From assembly GCF_006376675.1 (NCBI RefSeq), contig NZ_VEWK01000002.1, positions 186,001 to 250,000 on the forward strand: a stretch of DNA of 64,000 nucleotides, given 5' to 3'. Under the pieces are notes generated by a model. It had not been told where the DNA came from. It saw nothing but the letters and a program-made list of their open reading frames with translations, and did not search any database. Below are positions 32,906 to 39,491 of the stretch, in pieces; position 1 is the stretch's first letter, and each line of letters opens with the position of its first letter. Both the position numbers and the translations under genes were made by a program. This stretch comes from Brucella pecoris (GTDB lineage: Bacteria > Pseudomonadota > Alphaproteobacteria > Rhizobiales > Rhizobiaceae).

Positions 32906-33445
32906 TTACACCGCACTCCCCAGAACAGAGGATGCCGGGGCGCGTCCGGCGTCGTCCTTACGGCGCGCCCCGGCTGTTACGCCCGATGGGAGGTTATCAG
33001 GCGATTTCGAAACGTCGGGGAGCACAGCAGAAGTATGAAATGCTGCACCCCCCTCATCACCCGAGCCGGAGAAGTCGGGCGATTGGAAACTGGTTGCAGG
33101 AGCGGGATTCGAACCCGCGACCTGTTGGGTATGAACCAACTGAGCTACCGCTGCTCTATCCTGCGACAAAGAAGCTGGAGCGTCCGAGGGCGGCAAGGAC
33201 GCTCCAGCACCACCCGCAGAGGAACATGCGGGCGATTCGAGAGGCGGGCCAAAAACATCAGGGCGTAGAAAGTGACGGGAGATACCCGTCAGGCGCTCTA
33301 CTTCCAAAACGCGCTCCGGCGGCACGACAAACCACTGGTTTACCGCTTGAGGCGTAATGCGAAGCGCACGTGCCAATGAGCTGGCACCTTCTGCCCGTTC
33401 TTTAGCGGCCTCTAGGGCCTGATGCATTTCGTTTTTGTCAGCCAT
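32906..33445 (-). CDS. YdaS/Cro-like regulator with unusual C-terminal extension through a tRNA
   Basis: From ATG at 33445 the first 70 residues form a YdaS/Cro-type regulator: EGASSLARALRITPQAVNQW is the helix-turn-helix, followed by VPPERVLEVERLTGISRHFL and RPDVFG, where such proteins normally end. The reading frame continues for about 110 residues, low in complexity and rich in Ala, Ser and Pro, and runs straight across the tRNA gene at 33091-33165 (AAVAQLVHTQQVAGSNPAP is the tRNA read as protein). The gene lies under the leftward operator-promoter opposite cI, the position of cro. The true C-terminus is uncertain; the extension may be nonsense or processed away. Confidence 0.72.
   Translation of the reverse strand: MADKNEMHQALEAAKERAEGASSLARALRITPQAVNQWFVVPPERVLEVERLTGISRHFLRPDVFGPPLESPACSSAGGAGASLPPSDAPASLSQDRAAVAQLVHTQQVAGSNPAPATSFQSPDFSGSGDEGGAAFHTSAVLPDVSKSPDNLPSGVTAGARRKDDAGRAPASSVLGSAV
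32935..32973. repeat. GC-rich hairpin downstream of the phage tRNA
   Basis: Arms CCGGGGCGCG and CGCGCCCCGG are perfect 10-bp complements around a 19-base loop. On the minus strand it comes about 120 bases after the tRNA and just before the end of the regulator's open frame. There is no T tract, so a simple terminator is unlikely. It may stabilise or process the transcript. Confidence 0.5.
33091..33165 (-). tRNA. tRNA-Met (CAU) with initiator-type features, inside prophage
   Basis: A full 75-base cloverleaf including encoded CCA: acceptor CGCAGGA/TCCTGCA, D stem GAGC/GCTC, anticodon stem GTTGG/CCAAC with loop TTCATAC (anticodon CAT), and T arm GCGGG-TTCGAAT-CCCGC. The first base pair is C1-A72, a mismatch, and the D stem has A11-U24. 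Both are hallmarks of bacterial initiator tRNA. The run of three G-C pairs usual at the base of the initiator anticodon stem is reduced to two. It lies in the early leftward operon, downstream of the Cro-like regulator. Confidence 0.85.
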
Positions 33446-33452
33446 GCTGATT

Positions 33453-33481
33453 TTTAAAGCATAGCTTTCATTTAAATGCAA
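33453..33481 (-). promoter_or_regulatory. Leftward early promoter with CI-type operator
   Basis: On the minus strand TTGCAT, a 17-base spacer and TTTAAA make a strong promoter in front of the Cro-like gene. The spacer holds the palindrome AAAGC-ATA-GCTTT at 33456-33468. The same arrangement recurs in front of the rightward early operon (34576-34604), so these are probably the two repressor-controlled promoters of the phage. The cI start lies only 12 bp from the -35 element. Confidence 0.75.
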
Positions 33482-33492
33482 GGAATTCTTAA

Positions 33493-34224
33493 ATGGACGA
33501 AATTATCCACATTGAGTCACATCCCATTATGGATGAGACACAACTCGCTCTGAAAATCGGAACGGCTTTGCGGACTGCTAGAAAGCAGCGCGGCCTTGTC
33601 ATGCGCGACATCGCACAGGCTGCGGGCGTGAGCACAGGTGCCGTGGGCAACTGGGAACGCGGCGCAAATGTTATGTCGATGGAAAACTTGCAGGCCGTGG
33701 CGAGCTATCTTGAGATTGACCCCATCGCCCTTAGCAAAGGCGATGTGAAATTCTTATCCGAGACGCAGCCGGTGTCCGATGCTGAAATAATCTCGGATGC
33801 TGGCCACATTGACACCGGCCCACTTGATGTCGAGATCCTTGGCGTCGCAGTCGGCGGCGACGACGGTGACTTCACTCTTAATGGAGAAGTCTCTGGATAC
33901 GCACGTCGCCCAGCGGGGATCGCGCACCTTAGAAAAGTATTTGCACTTCATGTTCTTAGCGACAGCATGGTTCCCCGGTATGAACCTGGAGAACTGCTAT
34001 ATTGCGGCGGACGTGACGCCGTTTCTGGAGACGATGTAGTCATCGAAATGTTTCCAGAGCAAGGCGAAACCGTCGGCAAAGCATACATCAAAAGACTAGT
34101 GAAACGCTCGAAAACCGAAATTGTCTGTAAGCAGTACAACCCTGCAAAAGAACTTGTCTTCGATCCATACGCCATCAAGAATATGTGGCGCGTGATACCT
34201 ACGCGCGAGCTTCTCGGCTATTGA
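33493..34224 (+). CDS. CI-like phage repressor, XRE HTH plus S24 peptidase domain
   Basis: A 243-residue lysogeny repressor. Residues about 19-75 form an XRE helix-turn-helix (IGTALRTARKQRGLVMRDIA, then VSTGAVGNWERG) and the C-terminal half is an S24/LexA-type domain, with catalytic Ser in VLSDSMVPRYEPGE and Lys in KAYIKRLVKR. RecA-driven self-cleavage after DNA damage would inactivate it. It lies on the strand opposite to the Cro-like gene, with a shared 47-bp control region. ATG at 33493 has AAGGA eight bases upstream; a second Met at residue 13 is possible. The palindromes at 33456, 34566 and 34589 are its likely binding sites. Confidence 0.92.
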   Translation: MDEIIHIESHPIMDETQLALKIGTALRTARKQRGLVMRDIAQAAGVSTGAVGNWERGANVMSMENLQAVASYLEIDPIALSKGDVKFLSETQPVSDAEIISDAGHIDTGPLDVEILGVAVGGDDGDFTLNGEVSGYARRPAGIAHLRKVFALHVLSDSMVPRYEPGELLYCGGRDAVSGDDVVIEMFPEQGETVGKAYIKRLVKRSKTEIVCKQYNPAKELVFDPYAIKNMWRVIPTRELLGY

Positions 34225-34480
34225 TTGCATAAGCTTCTGCATAAATTCGAGCATTTGAACTGACGTAAGTTGGGTTCAGACTAATGTTGCGCCCAGGCAA
34301 CCCTTCATCCCGGCAACCAGCACAAAATAACTTTAGTCCCAACTGACGAATCGTCGTTTTGGGACCTATGCCAACACGATACAAATCGTGAGGCTTACGC
34401 CATCTGATACGCCCGCAATCTGCACACTCGATCTCAATTACCGACGTAGATCCTACGGTTGGCTCCTGCACACAAGACAT
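34199..34480 (-). CDS. Small zinc-ribbon protein converging on the repressor gene
   Basis: A 93-residue frame, taking ATG at 34480, that overlaps the 3' end of cI by 26 bp on the opposite strand. It contains ECADCGRIRWRKPHDLYRVG and FCAGCRDEGLPGRN, two CxxC knuckles that could bind zinc, in a pattern like that of the small Cys-rich protein beside the Y-family polymerase. The ribosome binding site is weak. It may be expressed in the lysogen. The conserved knuckles favour a real gene, but no family is known to me. Confidence 0.5.
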   Translation of the reverse strand: MSCVQEPTVGSTSVIEIECADCGRIRWRKPHDLYRVGIGPKTTIRQLGLKLFCAGCRDEGLPGRNISLNPTYVSSNARIYAEAYAINSREARA

Positions 34481-34565
34481 TCCACAAACCACCCTGTTCT
34501 AATTTTGTTCTCACTATTGATTCTTTTTTCCGCCTTGTCGAATCGATTCTAACTTTCATATTTTT

Positions 34566-34604
34566 AAAGTATTGCTTGCATTTAGTTGAAAGCGGTGCTT
34601 TATT
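34566..34604 (+). promoter_or_regulatory. Rightward early promoter with CI-type operators
   Basis: TTGCAT at 34576-34581, a 17-base spacer and TTTATT at 34599-34604 form a promoter with almost the same sequence as the leftward one. The palindrome AAAGC-GGT-GCTTT at 34589-34601 overlaps the -10, and a looser copy, AAAGT-ATT-GCTTG, lies at 34566-34578. Transcription would run into the rightward early operon from 34652. The 86 bases before it, up to the Cys-rich gene, hold no other signal that I see. Confidence 0.75.
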
Positions 34605-34651
34605 TTTGCCATCCGATCTGAACCAGCTCAGACGTCGAAAGGATGGAAACC

Positions 34652-34882
34652 ATGATCCAGTACCAAACCGCACCAATTGCCAAGCCAGCACCTCTCTACA
34701 CCCAAAGCATCATCGGCAAGCTTGCCGACACAATGCTGGAAATGGCCTTTTCCGGCCAGAACGTCACCCCAGAAACATTGGAAAGCTACGGATTTAGCAA
34801 GGACGTTGTCGAGCGTTATGGCGCACGCGCTACCGCCCTCGCCCGTCGCCGCTCAATCCGAAGGATCGAACGCTACATCTAA
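34652..34882 (+). CDS. First gene of rightward early operon (76 aa)
   Basis: A 76-residue protein taking ATG at 34652, with AAGGA eight bases upstream; an ATG nine bases earlier lies on top of that ribosome binding site. The chain is helical (SIIGKLADTMLEMAFSGQNV, then ESYGFSKDVVERYGARATAL) and ends in an Arg-rich tail (ARRRSIRRIERYI), so it may bind nucleic acid. It is the first gene behind the rightward early promoter. Family not recognised. Confidence 0.65.
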   Translation: MIQYQTAPIAKPAPLYTQSIIGKLADTMLEMAFSGQNVTPETLESYGFSKDVVERYGARATALARRRSIRRIERYI

Positions 34883-34916
34883 GTAGCGCCGATCCTTCCA
34901 GATCGCGGAGGGTGGC

Positions 34917-35288
34917 ATGGCAGCGCATTTCAGTATCAGCCCACATTTGACGGCAGCGGATTTCGATTGCCCCATTCGGAATACATATCTCGGACAGGCG
35001 CATATCGCCGGAACGGGACCGGAAGGGACAACCTGCCGCCAGTGCAAGCACTGGGGAAAGACGAAATCGGTCAAGGACGAACACGGCAACTATGTCGAAA
35101 AGTTTGCCCCCCCCCCCAAGCGGAATGGCAAGAAACACATGCTGTTTCCGGGCGAACCGAAAGACGCCTACTGCCTCAAGCCCATCCTCAACAAAGCAAA
35201 GCGAGCCATCCCGCATCGCGCGTTGTCGTGCCGATTTTTCGAGCCGAGCGAGAACCCGATGCCCATTCTCACCGGTAAGGATGCGTAA
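34917..35288 (+). CDS. Cys-rich early phage protein with C11 tract
   Basis: A 123-residue protein starting behind GGAGGG. It holds four to five Cys in pairs that could bind metal: FDCPIRNTY, TCRQCKHWGK, AYCLKPILNK and ALSCRFFEPS. The pattern GTGPEGTTCRQCKHW is one I have seen in early proteins of Rhizobiales phages. A run of eleven C at 35107-35117 lies inside the gene and encodes APPP; slippage there would truncate the protein. Function unknown; a small DNA-associated protein is possible. Confidence 0.65.
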   Translation: MAAHFSISPHLTAADFDCPIRNTYLGQAHIAGTGPEGTTCRQCKHWGKTKSVKDEHGNYVEKFAPPPKRNGKKHMLFPGEPKDAYCLKPILNKAKRAIPHRALSCRFFEPSENPMPILTGKDA

Positions 35289-35290
35289 CC

Positions 35291-35449
35291 ATGCAGGATA
35301 ATCACGAGTTTAAAACCGAGACAGGCGGCTTTCACTTGCCGACGGCATACCAGACCGAAGACAGCGACCTGAATTACATGATCGTTCTGTCTACTCTGAT
35401 TGCGTGCGTCGCCTGCGCAGGCATTCTGGCATCGCGAATTTTCGGCTGA
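35291..35449 (+). CDS. Small membrane protein (52 aa)
   Basis: A 52-residue frame two bases after the Cys-rich gene. The N-terminal 27 residues are hydrophilic and acidic, followed by one membrane segment (MIVLSTLIACVACAGILASR). It lies in the rightward early operon and could be an inner-membrane protein with its acidic part in the cytoplasm. Its compact fit between neighbours favours a real gene. Confidence 0.5.
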   Translation: MQDNHEFKTETGGFHLPTAYQTEDSDLNYMIVLSTLIACVACAGILASRIFG

Positions 35450-35462
35450 TCGACCGAATTTT

Positions 35463-35747
35463 ATGGCCCGTTGGTCAGATCAGGAAGAACGGCAGGCCAT
35501 AGCGGACGAAACCCGTGATGCCGTTCTCGATACGATCTTCAACCAGTGGCGCGAGATCCGCACCTCCGGAGCGTCTGCCGAGGACGCCTTGGACGGCTTG
35601 ACCGAGGGCCTGCTGGCAGCGGTCGCATCGCTCATAACCACAGTAACCGTGCCGGAGAGGCGCGAGGCAATGCCGCGATTAGCGGCAAACCGATTGATTC
35701 ATCAATTCAAAATCACCCGCGAGAGGGGCTTGGATCCGCATGACTAA
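35463..35747 (+). CDS. Early hypothetical protein (94 aa)
   Basis: A 94-residue helical protein from ATG at 35463 with a poor ribosome binding site. It starts MARWSDQEERQAIADETRDA and ends in a basic stretch, with a hydrophobic middle (LLAAVASLITTVTVPERREA) too short for a sure membrane helix. Its end overlaps the start of the repeat-protein gene by eight bases. No function is recognised. Confidence 0.6.
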   Translation: MARWSDQEERQAIADETRDAVLDTIFNQWREIRTSGASAEDALDGLTEGLLAAVASLITTVTVPERREAMPRLAANRLIHQFKITRERGLDPHD

Positions 35748-36738
35748 GATTGTTGCATACAAAGGCTTTGACGCCGAGCTGCGCTGCCGAGGATACCAGT
35801 TTGAGCTGAGTAAGAGCTTCCAGCATCAAGGCGGCGTTGTCGCTTGTGAAAGCGGCTTTCATGCCTGCGAATACCCTCTTGATGTCTTTGGATATCATCC
35901 TCCAGCGAGCAGCCGTTATGGAGAGGTCGAGCTTTCCGGCGACACTAGCAAGGAAGGTAAAGACACCAAAATCGCAGCAGCCGAAATCACCATCAAAGCC
36001 GAGTTGAAAATCCCGGAATTGATCGCAGCCGCAGTGCGCTACATCGTCGACCGGGCCAAACGCATTGATGGTCATCACGCATCTGGCGAACGCGAGCTAA
36101 TAGAAGTTCAAGGCGACCGAGCGATTGCAACTGTATCAGGACACTGGAGCGCTGCCACCGCATCGGGAGACCGGAGCGCTGCCACCGCAACGGGACGCTG
36201 GAGCGCTGCCACTGCAACAGGATACTGGAGCGCTGCCACCGCATCGGGAGACCAGAGCGCTGCCACCGCATCGGGAGACTGGAGCGCTGCCACCGCAACA
36301 GGATACCAGAGCGCTGCCACCGCAACGGGAGACCGGAGCGCTGCCACCGCATCGGGAGACCGGAGCGCTGCCACTGCAACAGGATACCGGAGCGCTGCCA
36401 CTGCAACAGGATACTGGAGCGCTGCCACCGCATCGGGACGCTGGAGCGCTGCCACCGCAACGGGGAGCTGGAGCGCTGCCACCGCATCGGGGATCCAGAG
36501 CGCTGCCACCGCATCGGGAGACTGGAGCGCTGCCACCGCATCGGGACGCTGGAGCGCTGCCACCGCAACGGGTTATCAGGGCAAGGTACGCGGCAAGGAA
36601 GGCTGTGCGCTGTTCCTCGTCGAACGTAACGACCAGATGGAAATCATCGCGGTATGGGCAGGCGTCGCCGGTCAGAACGATATTAAGCCAGATACGTTTT
36701 ACATCCTCCAGAACGGCCAACCAGTCGAGACCGAGTAA
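35740..36738 (+). CDS. DUF7666-like protein with 16 nonapeptide repeats
   Basis: A 332-residue protein in three parts. Residues 1-130 match the DUF7666-type phage domain (YKGFDAELRCRGYQFELSKS, then ESGFHACEYPLDVFGYHPPA). Residues about 137-280 are 16 tandem copies of SAATA(S/T)G followed by two variable residues, often aromatic, Asp-Arg or Tyr-Gln, which should stack into a beta-solenoid. The last 50 residues close the fold (GCALFLVERNDQMEIIAVWA). Related proteins with SAATNTG repeats are common in phages and have no known job. It sits in the rightward early operon; its stop overlaps the next start (TAATG). Confidence 0.78.
   Translation: MTKIVAYKGFDAELRCRGYQFELSKSFQHQGGVVACESGFHACEYPLDVFGYHPPASSRYGEVELSGDTSKEGKDTKIAAAEITIKAELKIPELIAAAVRYIVDRAKRIDGHHASGERELIEVQGDRAIATVSGHWSAATASGDRSAATATGRWSAATATGYWSAATASGDQSAATASGDWSAATATGYQSAATATGDRSAATASGDRSAATATGYRSAATATGYWSAATASGRWSAATATGSWSAATASGIQSAATASGDWSAATASGRWSAATATGYQGKVRGKEGCALFLVERNDQMEIIAVWAGVAGQNDIKPDTFYILQNGQPVETE
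36148..36579. repeat. 16 tandem 27-bp repeats within coding sequence
   Basis: Sixteen copies of a 27-bp unit built on AGCGCTGCCACCGCA, with variation mainly at the two codons after Gly. The unit has no stop codon in any of the six frames, so long false frames run over it on both strands. The number of copies is likely to change by slippage or recombination. Confidence 0.95.
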
Positions 36739-36959
36739 TGGCCCGATCTCGCAAAAAACCTCCAATGACTGCCGAGCGCGTAGAAAATGCGCTCGACATC
36801 CTCGCGCGGATCATGGCCGGGGCACCGAAGGGCGAAGCCGTCCTTATGGTCCCACTGTGGAAGCGCCTGGAATCCGAGCTGGAGAAATTGCGAGACGCTG
36901 AGGACGTAGTAGCCAAGGCAATCAACCGCTTACAGACCAGAACTCAAGTTTCTCCTTAA
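36738..36959 (+). CDS. Early hypothetical protein (73 aa)
   Basis: A 73-residue basic helical protein, with ATG overlapping the stop of the repeat-protein gene (TAATG). It begins ARSRKKPPMTAERVENALDI and has a leucine-rich helix (LWKRLESELEKLRDAEDVVA). It could be a small nucleic-acid binding or adaptor protein. Family not recognised. Confidence 0.6.
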   Translation: MARSRKKPPMTAERVENALDILARIMAGAPKGEAVLMVPLWKRLESELEKLRDAEDVVAKAINRLQTRTQVSP

Positions 36960-36972
36960 TGGGATAGCAGCG

Positions 36973-37374
36973 ATGACAGAGAAAAATTGGAAATGGTACG
37001 CAGGATCTAATGACGAATATTATGCCGTAGGGCCGTGCGACACGCGTGGGAACGCTATCGATGAGGCTCACGATAATTTCGGCGATGATGTCGGCATTCA
37101 CGTTATCGAGGCTGTCAAGGGTGAGGTTCGCCTGAGAGACTACATCGGCGCGAACTGTGCAATCGAGGAAGCGGAGGAACGAGCGTATGATTTGCGCAAC
37201 CCAGACAGCGACGACAACATTTTCGATGTATCAGCAGAGGAAGAAAAAGATCTCGTCGTAATGCTGAAAGCTGCCTGCGATGCATGGCAGATCAAGCATA
37301 ACCTCCATTTTGAGCCGTGGTGTTTCACCAGCACACGAAACGCCGAGTATATCGCGCCGGAAGTCCAGCCATGA
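36973..37374 (+). CDS. Early hypothetical protein (133 aa)
   Basis: A 133-residue acidic protein. It contains KNWKWYAGSNDEYYAVGPCD and DDVGIHVIEAVKGEVRLRDY, an aromatic-rich start followed by an Asp/Glu-rich helical stretch. There is no signal peptide. The stop overlaps the next start (ATGA), so it is translated with the next gene. The acidic, DNA-mimic-like composition is noted, but no function is assigned. Confidence 0.6.
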   Translation: MTEKNWKWYAGSNDEYYAVGPCDTRGNAIDEAHDNFGDDVGIHVIEAVKGEVRLRDYIGANCAIEEAEERAYDLRNPDSDDNIFDVSAEEEKDLVVMLKAACDAWQIKHNLHFEPWCFTSTRNAEYIAPEVQP

Positions 37375-38183
37375 CCGACGACAGCAAACACCTTTATGCA
37401 CACTTTCGCGCAGAGATTCTCTGGATGATACAGCCGATACTGGCGAGCCAGCAAAACGATGAAAGCTATTTCGGGTGCAACCTCATCATTGAGCCGTGCG
37501 ATCTGGGTGGATGTATCATCGTCGCCATATCGCGCACTGCAATGGCCGTTTTTCGTGATCCAAGCGGATACTGCACAACGGCAATGAGCGCACTTGTTCC
37601 AGAGGCCGCTTTTGAACACTGCAAGCCTCATGCCGCAATCCCGATGAGTTATTGCGGGCAGCAATACTCGCCCAGACTTCCAGAGTGGTCGCAAGCTGGC
37701 GATGTCGTCATGCACTCGGCAGGCATGTTTGTTGGCACAAAAATGCGCCATCCGGACTGGATGGCTGAGGACGATGAATTCTATCCTTGCCTATACCAAA
37801 GAACCGGGGCTGTCGGCTCGCTCGAAGTCGGCATTGACTACAAGGCAGAACCGGGCCGTAGCGTAAGCTGGCGTGCGCCGCTGACCCAAGCAATGGAATT
37901 GCCCGCTCGCGAAGAAGACATCATCGGCATTAATCCCGGAGTGATCGGGCTGTTTGAGCGCATGCACAACACGGTTACCGAGAACCGCCAGAACGGCATC
38001 CATTTCTACGCGCTGCAAACAACCAACAGCACAACCGGGCACGGACCTATAATCCTCCGGATGCATGACTACCCCGATTTCGTAGGCGTGATGATGCCAA
38101 TGAGCCTTCCGAAAGACCCACAGCGCGATTTGCCAGAATGGCTGACGACGACATTCCCGGAAACGCAGGGAGGGGTACAATAA
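37371..38183 (+). CDS. Early phage protein of 270 aa, possibly sliding-clamp-like
   Basis: A 270-residue protein from ATG at 37371, overlapping the previous stop (ATGA). The region CIIVAISRTAMAVFRDPSGY, the later LQTTNSTTGHGPIILRMHDY and the ending DFVGVMMPMSL recall the beta-strand pattern and C-terminal MPM of DNA clamps, but the match is weak and the length is only two thirds of DnaN. An unknown phage protein is equally possible. Its stop overlaps the next start (TAATG). Confidence 0.5.
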   Translation: MTDDSKHLYAHFRAEILWMIQPILASQQNDESYFGCNLIIEPCDLGGCIIVAISRTAMAVFRDPSGYCTTAMSALVPEAAFEHCKPHAAIPMSYCGQQYSPRLPEWSQAGDVVMHSAGMFVGTKMRHPDWMAEDDEFYPCLYQRTGAVGSLEVGIDYKAEPGRSVSWRAPLTQAMELPAREEDIIGINPGVIGLFERMHNTVTENRQNGIHFYALQTTNSTTGHGPIILRMHDYPDFVGVMMPMSLPKDPQRDLPEWLTTTFPETQGGVQ

Positions 38184-38944
38184 TGGATCGCCCTATCCTT
38201 TTCAGCGCGCCGATGGTTCGCGCCAATCTTGACGAGCGCAAAACGCAGACACGCCGCGTGCTGGACGCATGGTGCGATGAACCGCCAGCGTTTGTCGAAA
38301 ACGGAATTGTCAGCGCCTACGACGAGAATGATCATCCTTATCGCTGGCCAAAAACTAATGCTATTGGCGACCGCCTCTGGGTACGCGAGGCTTGGTGGAT
38401 TGCGACACGTTACAGCTATGGGACGACGCCGGGTGGCGACGAAGTACCGCCTGCACCGCTCGCCTACCGCCATTCGGATCCGATCCATTACGCCGCAGAC
38501 GGCAACCCGCCCAATTGCGCTAACAAGCATTATGGACCTAACGGCTTACGCCCCGGTTCCGGAGCATTTGCCGCCCCTGATCCCTATGCCGTCTGGATTA
38601 AAAAGCCGTCCATCCACATGCCGCGTTGGGCTTCGCGCCTGACCCTAATCGTCACCGACGTTCGGGTCCAACGCTTGCAATATATCAGCGAAGCTGACGC
38701 GGTTGCGGAAGGTGTTGAACCGCTACACGGCGGCTGGTTTCCCTACGGAATATCCACATCCATGACCACGATTCAAGATGGTCGGGAGGTTCCTGCTCAA
38801 CATTGCACTTCTGCGCGCGATAGCTTCCGGATGCTCTGGGAGCACATAAACGGAAAGCGTTCATGGGACGCGAACCCGTGGATAATCGCTTATACCTACC
38901 ACGCCATCAATCGCAATATCGATCAGATTGAGGTGCAGCCATGA
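38183..38944 (+). CDS. ASCH-like phage protein (253 aa)
   Basis: A 253-residue protein from ATG at 38183 behind GGAGGGG. The pattern PILFSAPMVRANLDERKTQT, GDRLWVREAWW, PSIHMPRWASRLTLIVTDVR, ISEADAVAEGV and KRSWDANPWIIAYTY is well known in phage proteins with an ASCH/PUA-like fold, which may bind RNA or modified bases. It overlaps the next gene by four bases (ATGA). The exact role in phages is not established. Confidence 0.8.
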   Translation: MDRPILFSAPMVRANLDERKTQTRRVLDAWCDEPPAFVENGIVSAYDENDHPYRWPKTNAIGDRLWVREAWWIATRYSYGTTPGGDEVPPAPLAYRHSDPIHYAADGNPPNCANKHYGPNGLRPGSGAFAAPDPYAVWIKKPSIHMPRWASRLTLIVTDVRVQRLQYISEADAVAEGVEPLHGGWFPYGISTSMTTIQDGREVPAQHCTSARDSFRMLWEHINGKRSWDANPWIIAYTYHAINRNIDQIEVQP

Positions 38945-39321
38945 GCGTCTATGTCGATGATATGGCCGCAGCGTTCGGCAACATGCTCATGTGCCATATG
39001 TGGGCTGACACGGATGAAGAGTTGCTCACGATGGCAGACAAGATCGGCGTGCAACGGAAATGGATACAAGGCCATCCAACACTTTCGTTCGGCAAACATC
39101 GGAACGCATCGTGGGTTCACTTTGACATAGCGAAATCCAAGCGCGCGCTAGCAATAAAGCTCGGAGCCCTCGAAACCGACCGCTTCGGGCCACTCGAATA
39201 TACTGCGAAGCTCCTAATCGCGACCGGCGACCCAAAGCGAGTGGAGATCGGTAACAGGAAGTTGGCAATGGTTGCAGTGTGCCGGGAACGCCGTCAGAAA
39301 AATGGAGGGGCACTGTTATGA
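38941..39321 (+). CDS. DUF4031 family protein
   Basis: A 126-residue protein with the DUF4031 pattern: MSVYVDDMAAAFGNMLMCHM, then WADTDEELLTMADKIGVQRK, a central His/Phe region (WVHFDIAKSKRALAIKLGAL) and a C-terminal extension of about 40 residues. DUF4031 proteins occur in phages and near DNA metabolism genes; activity is not known to me. ATGA junctions on both sides indicate coupled translation. Confidence 0.82.
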   Translation: MSVYVDDMAAAFGNMLMCHMWADTDEELLTMADKIGVQRKWIQGHPTLSFGKHRNASWVHFDIAKSKRALAIKLGALETDRFGPLEYTAKLLIATGDPKRVEIGNRKLAMVAVCRERRQKNGGALL

Positions 39322-39491
39322 ACAAGCCAAGTGATGTCGACATTCGCAACGCTATCGATTATGCGCTGCGCCGCTGCCCTATTGAAGATACAACCGAGGG
39401 CGATGAAGGTGACTTTGTGATGGAAATCACGGATCCAGCAACAGTAACACCGTTCGTCATGTGCCTACTGGAAGAGCTGGGCGTCATTTAA
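39318..39491 (+). CDS. Last gene of rightward early operon (57 aa)
   Basis: A 57-residue acidic protein from ATG at 39318, overlapping the DUF4031 stop (ATGA). It begins MNKPSDVDIRNAIDYALRRC and ends in a hydrophobic stretch (VTPFVMCLLEELGVI). Its stop overlaps the integrase stop by four bases from the other strand, so the operon ends in convergent transcription. Family not recognised. Confidence 0.6.
   Translation: MNKPSDVDIRNAIDYALRRCPIEDTTEGDEGDFVMEITDPATVTPFVMCLLEELGVI

Noticed and set aside
32897..33357. Plus-strand frames overlapping the phage tRNA (for example the 141-residue frame)
   Set aside because: They translate the antisense of the tRNA (RDSNPRPVGYEPTELP is a well-known false peptide of tRNA genes).
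36148..36579. CRISPR-like array
   Set aside because: The repeats are directly adjacent, 27 bp each, without spacers, and encode a regular peptide repeat; no cas gene is nearby.
35993..36901. Several long open frames on both strands over the repeat region
   Set aside because: They exist only because the 27-bp unit has no stop in any frame. The frame with DUF7666-like flanking domains and coupled neighbours is the real one.
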